DNA of 26,796 bases, taken from the NCBI GenBank assembly GCA_047614125.1, contig JBLHHI010000038.1, positions 1 to 26,796 of the forward strand, given 5' to 3'. Positions 25,341 to 26,796 of this stretch are shown piece by piece. Made by a program: the position numbers and the translations under genes. Numbering within the stretch: position 1 is the stretch's first letter; each line of letters begins with the position of its first letter. This stretch comes from JBLHHI01 sp047614125 (GTDB taxonomy: Bacteria; Bacteroidota; Bacteroidia; NS11-12g; UBA9320). Below the pieces are notes generated by a model. That model searched no databases, was not told where the DNA came from, and saw nothing but the letters and a program-made list of their open reading frames with translations.

Positions 25341-25504
25341 TTTGAATTTCCCCGTGCTTTAGCTCGGGGCTAAGGTGAAATCAAAATAAGTGGTTGGTGA
25401 TAACACCAAACTTGTCTGGTGCGTAGCCACCATACCACGGCGGTAGTGGATGAACAATGGAGAATGAACAATTAAAGATTAGCTTAGCAAAGAACTTGAC
25501 GTTG
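25341..25504 (+). repeat. Palindromic repeat family P, copy 4 (long form)
   Basis: The layout follows copy 3, with the first hairpin at 25350-25369 (loop TTTA in place of TTCA) and the TTGGTGATAACACCAA dyad at 25394-25409. It has the 30-nt insert with CACCA/TGGTG and GTAGCCACCATA, then CCACGGCGGTAGTGGATGAA and the same tail ending AAGATTAGCT. The insert is nearly identical to that of copy 2, which lies about 2.5 kb away on the other side of fic. Confidence 0.82.
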
Positions 25505-25507
25505 AGT

Positions 25508-25593
25508 TTGAATTTGTAATGGCTTCCCGACCCCAACGGGGTCGCATCTTGTAGAAACGTTATTTACCAATAAAGCCGACCCTGAAGGGGTCG
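25508..25593 (+). repeat. Palindromic repeat family R, copy 2
   Basis: This 86-nt unit in the same orientation as copy 1 starts TTGAATTTG, with the GACCCC-AAC-GGGGTC hairpin (25529-25543), GCATCTTG, a diverged linker, and the GACCC-TGAAG-GGGTC hairpin ending at 25592. Here it follows family P directly and precedes Q, whereas copy 1 follows Q. Confidence 0.85.
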
Positions 25594-25658
25594 CATCTTT
25601 ATCCAAATTATCAATGCCTATATCAATATTCAACCAGCAAACCCATTGAAGATGCACC

Positions 25659-25755
25659 CATATCAATAGCCCAGCGCTTCAGTGCTGGGTAAATAGGATT
25701 CAACCAAAAATTGCTGTGCGTGTGCAATTGGTTATTGAAAACACCAACAATGCCG
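25659..25755 (+). repeat. Palindromic repeat family Q, copy 2
   Basis: CATATCAATAG is followed by the hairpin CCCAGCGCTTCAGTGCTGGG (25671-25690), GTAAATA, CAACCAAAAATTG pairing with CAATTGGTT, and a degenerate last dyad ending in a CCGCC-like segment. Compared with copy 1 the first hairpin has changed on its left arm in a way that restores pairing (CCCA with TGGG). Confidence 0.75.
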
Positions 25756-25790
25756 CCTTTATCAACCCTTTCCATATCTATATCTTTATA

Positions 25791-25880
25791 CTCAATACTC
25801 ATTAAAAAATCTCAATACTTACATCTCAATACTCAATACTATTTTGAAATTGAGTTTGAAATTGAATTTGAGCTTGTGTT
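25791..25880. repeat. Simple repeats: CTCAATA units and TTGAATTTGAG-like tract
   Basis: CTCAATACT occurs at 25791, 25811, 25825 and 25832, the last two in a 7-nt tandem. From 25844 to 25875 a purine/pyrimidine-biased tract of TTGAAATTGAGTTTGAA type follows. Similar tracts occur before the P and R repeats. No gene is visible between the last Q repeat and mfd. Confidence 0.6.
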
Positions 25881-25885
25881 TCCCC

Positions 25886-25893
25886 TATTTTTG
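25886..25893 (+). promoter_or_regulatory. Candidate -7 box of mfd
   Basis: TATTTTTG matches TAnnTTTG and lies 20 nt before the in-frame TTG at 25914 and 77 nt before the first in-frame ATG at 25971. A TTTG occurs upstream at 25867, nearer than the usual -33 spacing. Confidence 0.45.
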
Positions 25894-25913
25894 CCACCGA
25901 AGTTTGTAACTCG

Positions 25914-26796
25914 TTGAATACCCGCGAAATAATATCTGCCTATTCGGAATCTCCCAAGATTAAAGCCTTGATGGAAGGATTGAAAAAGCAAGGTTCGCAC
26001 ATGCACGTTCAAGGTACGGCTGGTTCATTTAAGTCGTTTGTAACGGCCTTGCTTTTTTCGGAGCTGAACAAACACATAGTGGTACTGGCACCCGATGCCG
26101 AAAGTGCAAAATACTTCCACCAAGATTTGGTCAATATTTCTGGGCCCAACTCGGCCTTTATCCTTCCCGGATCGTTCCGTAAACCCTTTCACACCAACCT
26201 GCCCGACAACAACTACATGCAAGAACGGGCAGAGGCCATTTTGGAACTCCGCAAGCACACCGAGCCTTTTATTCTGGTTACTTCCCCAGAATCGATTTCC
26301 GAAAAGCTGATCAATCAAGATAATCTTGCTAAAAACCAGATAGAACTCTCTGTTAATCAGACACTTGATCTTGAGTTTTTCATTGAAATTTTAACCACCT
26401 ACGGCTTTGTTCGAGAGGATTTTGTGTACGAACCCGGCCAATTTTCGCTTCGTGGTGGCATTGTAGATGTGTTTAGCTATGCCCACGACTTGCCCATTCG
26501 GGTTGAAATGGACGGCAACTTGGTGGAATCACTTCGACAGTTCGATCCGGTTTCACAGCGCTCCATCCACGAGCTCAAGTTTACCAGCATTGTACCCAAT
26601 TTGCAAGATGAAGAAATTGCCGGTGAGCGTGTTAGCCTTTTTAACTACTTGCCTGATGATGTGCTCTTTGTTGGTCAAGATCTGCAACGCAGCTTTCACA
26701 TCATCCACCAAGCCTTGCTCGAATCGGCCGATTTTAATCTCTACGAATCCGACGAAATACTTAAAAAGCGGTTAACCAAATTAAGTGGGGTTGAGT
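25914..26796 (+). CDS. mfd: Transcription-repair coupling factor Mfd, N-terminal part (runs off window)
   Basis: Mfd recognises RNA polymerase stalled at DNA damage, removes it by ATP-driven translocation and recruits UvrA. Only the N-terminal UvrB-like module is in the window (about 294 residues, open to the end). Recognisable stretches are HMHVQGTAGSFKSFVTALLF, IVVLAPDAESAKYFHQDL, PFILVTSPESISEKL, YEPGQFSLRGGIVDVFSYAH, ESLRQFDPVSQRSI and a following module boundary. The reading frame is open back to a TGA at about 25870. The Mfd-like stretch NTREIISAYSESPKIKALME begins at a TTG (25914), ahead of the first ATG (25971), so a TTG start is preferred; the ATG remains possible. The helicase and RNA polymerase-interaction domains lie beyond the window. 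Confidence 0.9.
   Translation, partial: MNTREIISAYSESPKIKALMEGLKKQGSHMHVQGTAGSFKSFVTALLFSELNKHIVVLAPDAESAKYFHQDLVNISGPNSAFILPGSFRKPFHTNLPDNNYMQERAEAILELRKHTEPFILVTSPESISEKLINQDNLAKNQIELSVNQTLDLEFFIEILTTYGFVREDFVYEPGQFSLRGGIVDVFSYAHDLPIRVEMDGNLVESLRQFDPVSQRSIHELKFTSIVPNLQDEEIAGERVSLFNYLPDDVLFVGQDLQRSFHIIHQALLESADFNLYESDEILKKRLTKLSGVE

Noticed and set aside
22855..25409. The GGTTGGTGATAACACYAACC dyads as integron attC sites
   Set aside because: They do not bracket successive promoterless cassettes, no GTTRRRY-type ends with the expected extrahelical layout could be made out, and no integrase is visible. A REP-like family explains them better.
22604..25755. The repeats as a CRISPR array
   Set aside because: Units are 85-160 nt, diverged, of several families and not separated by uniform unique spacers. 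No cas gene is in the window.
25711..25917. A 68-codon plus-strand frame before mfd
   Set aside because: It consists of translated simple repeats (ISISLYSILI, EIEFEIEFELV) and ends by overlapping the mfd start region in another frame.
26025..26318. Minus-strand frame of 97 codons opposite mfd
   Set aside because: The plus strand here is unmistakably Mfd, and the minus-strand product is an antisense shadow with no recognisable feature.

Overview
The window looks like a chromosomal segment of a Bacteroidota bacterium, most likely of the Flavobacteriales/Cytophagales type. Supporting signs: secreted giants ending in type IX secretion (T9SS) sorting domains of both the short type A and the gliding-motility-associated type B kind, TAnnTTTG-like -7 promoter boxes, A/T-rich leaders with little Shine-Dalgarno signal, moderate-to-low GC, and a papain-like secreted protease. 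No rRNA, tRNA, CRISPR array or transposase gene was seen.

Layout. 1-3.5 kb (minus strand): mscL channel with its own terminator, a secreted C1-family cysteine protease, a lipoprotein alkaline phosphatase, and a small Lys/Arg-rich membrane-anchored protein. 3.57-4.78 kb (plus): a DoxX-like multi-spanning membrane protein with a C-terminal domain. 4.88-14.3 kb (minus): a likely three-gene surface operon, in transcription order a 1709-residue Ig/PKD plus beta-helix adhesin-like protein (type A tail), a 1201-residue propeller/PKD protein (type B tail) and a small outer-membrane barrel. 14.5 kb: a truncated second copy of the 3' end of the DoxX-like gene. 14.58-18.75 kb (minus): a TPR protein with two caspase-like domains, the first lacking both catalytic residues and the second keeping them. 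18.9-21.1 kb (minus): an ECF sigma factor operon (sigma factor from a TTG start, small membrane anti-sigma candidate, membrane-anchored Spy/CnrX-like sensor candidate, and a secreted LTxxQ/Spy-like protein with a His/Cys-rich segment). 21.1-22.5 kb (minus): an exonuclease/GIY-YIG (UvrC/Cho-like) fusion. 22.5-25.9 kb: an accessory island of palindromic repeats, holding a standalone type-B-sorting-domain-like mini protein and a Fic AMP-transferase-like gene with a strikingly periodic operator-like array. 25.9 kb to the end (plus): the N-terminal part of mfd, running off the window.

How the parts fit. The surface operon and the mini protein belong to T9SS-dependent cell-surface display. The ECF operon has the layout of an envelope or metal-stress circuit (sigma, membrane anti-sigma, periplasmic sensor, periplasmic effector). 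The exonuclease-nuclease and Mfd are housekeeping DNA-repair genes that bracket the repeat-rich island. The most unusual points are the tandem pseudo-caspase/caspase protein, the 41-nt periodic repeats overlapping the fic promoter, the shuffled two-hairpin repeat families on both sides of fic, the orphan sorting-domain protein, and the duplicated gene tail at 14.5 kb. All functional statements rest on reading the sequence; no database search was run.
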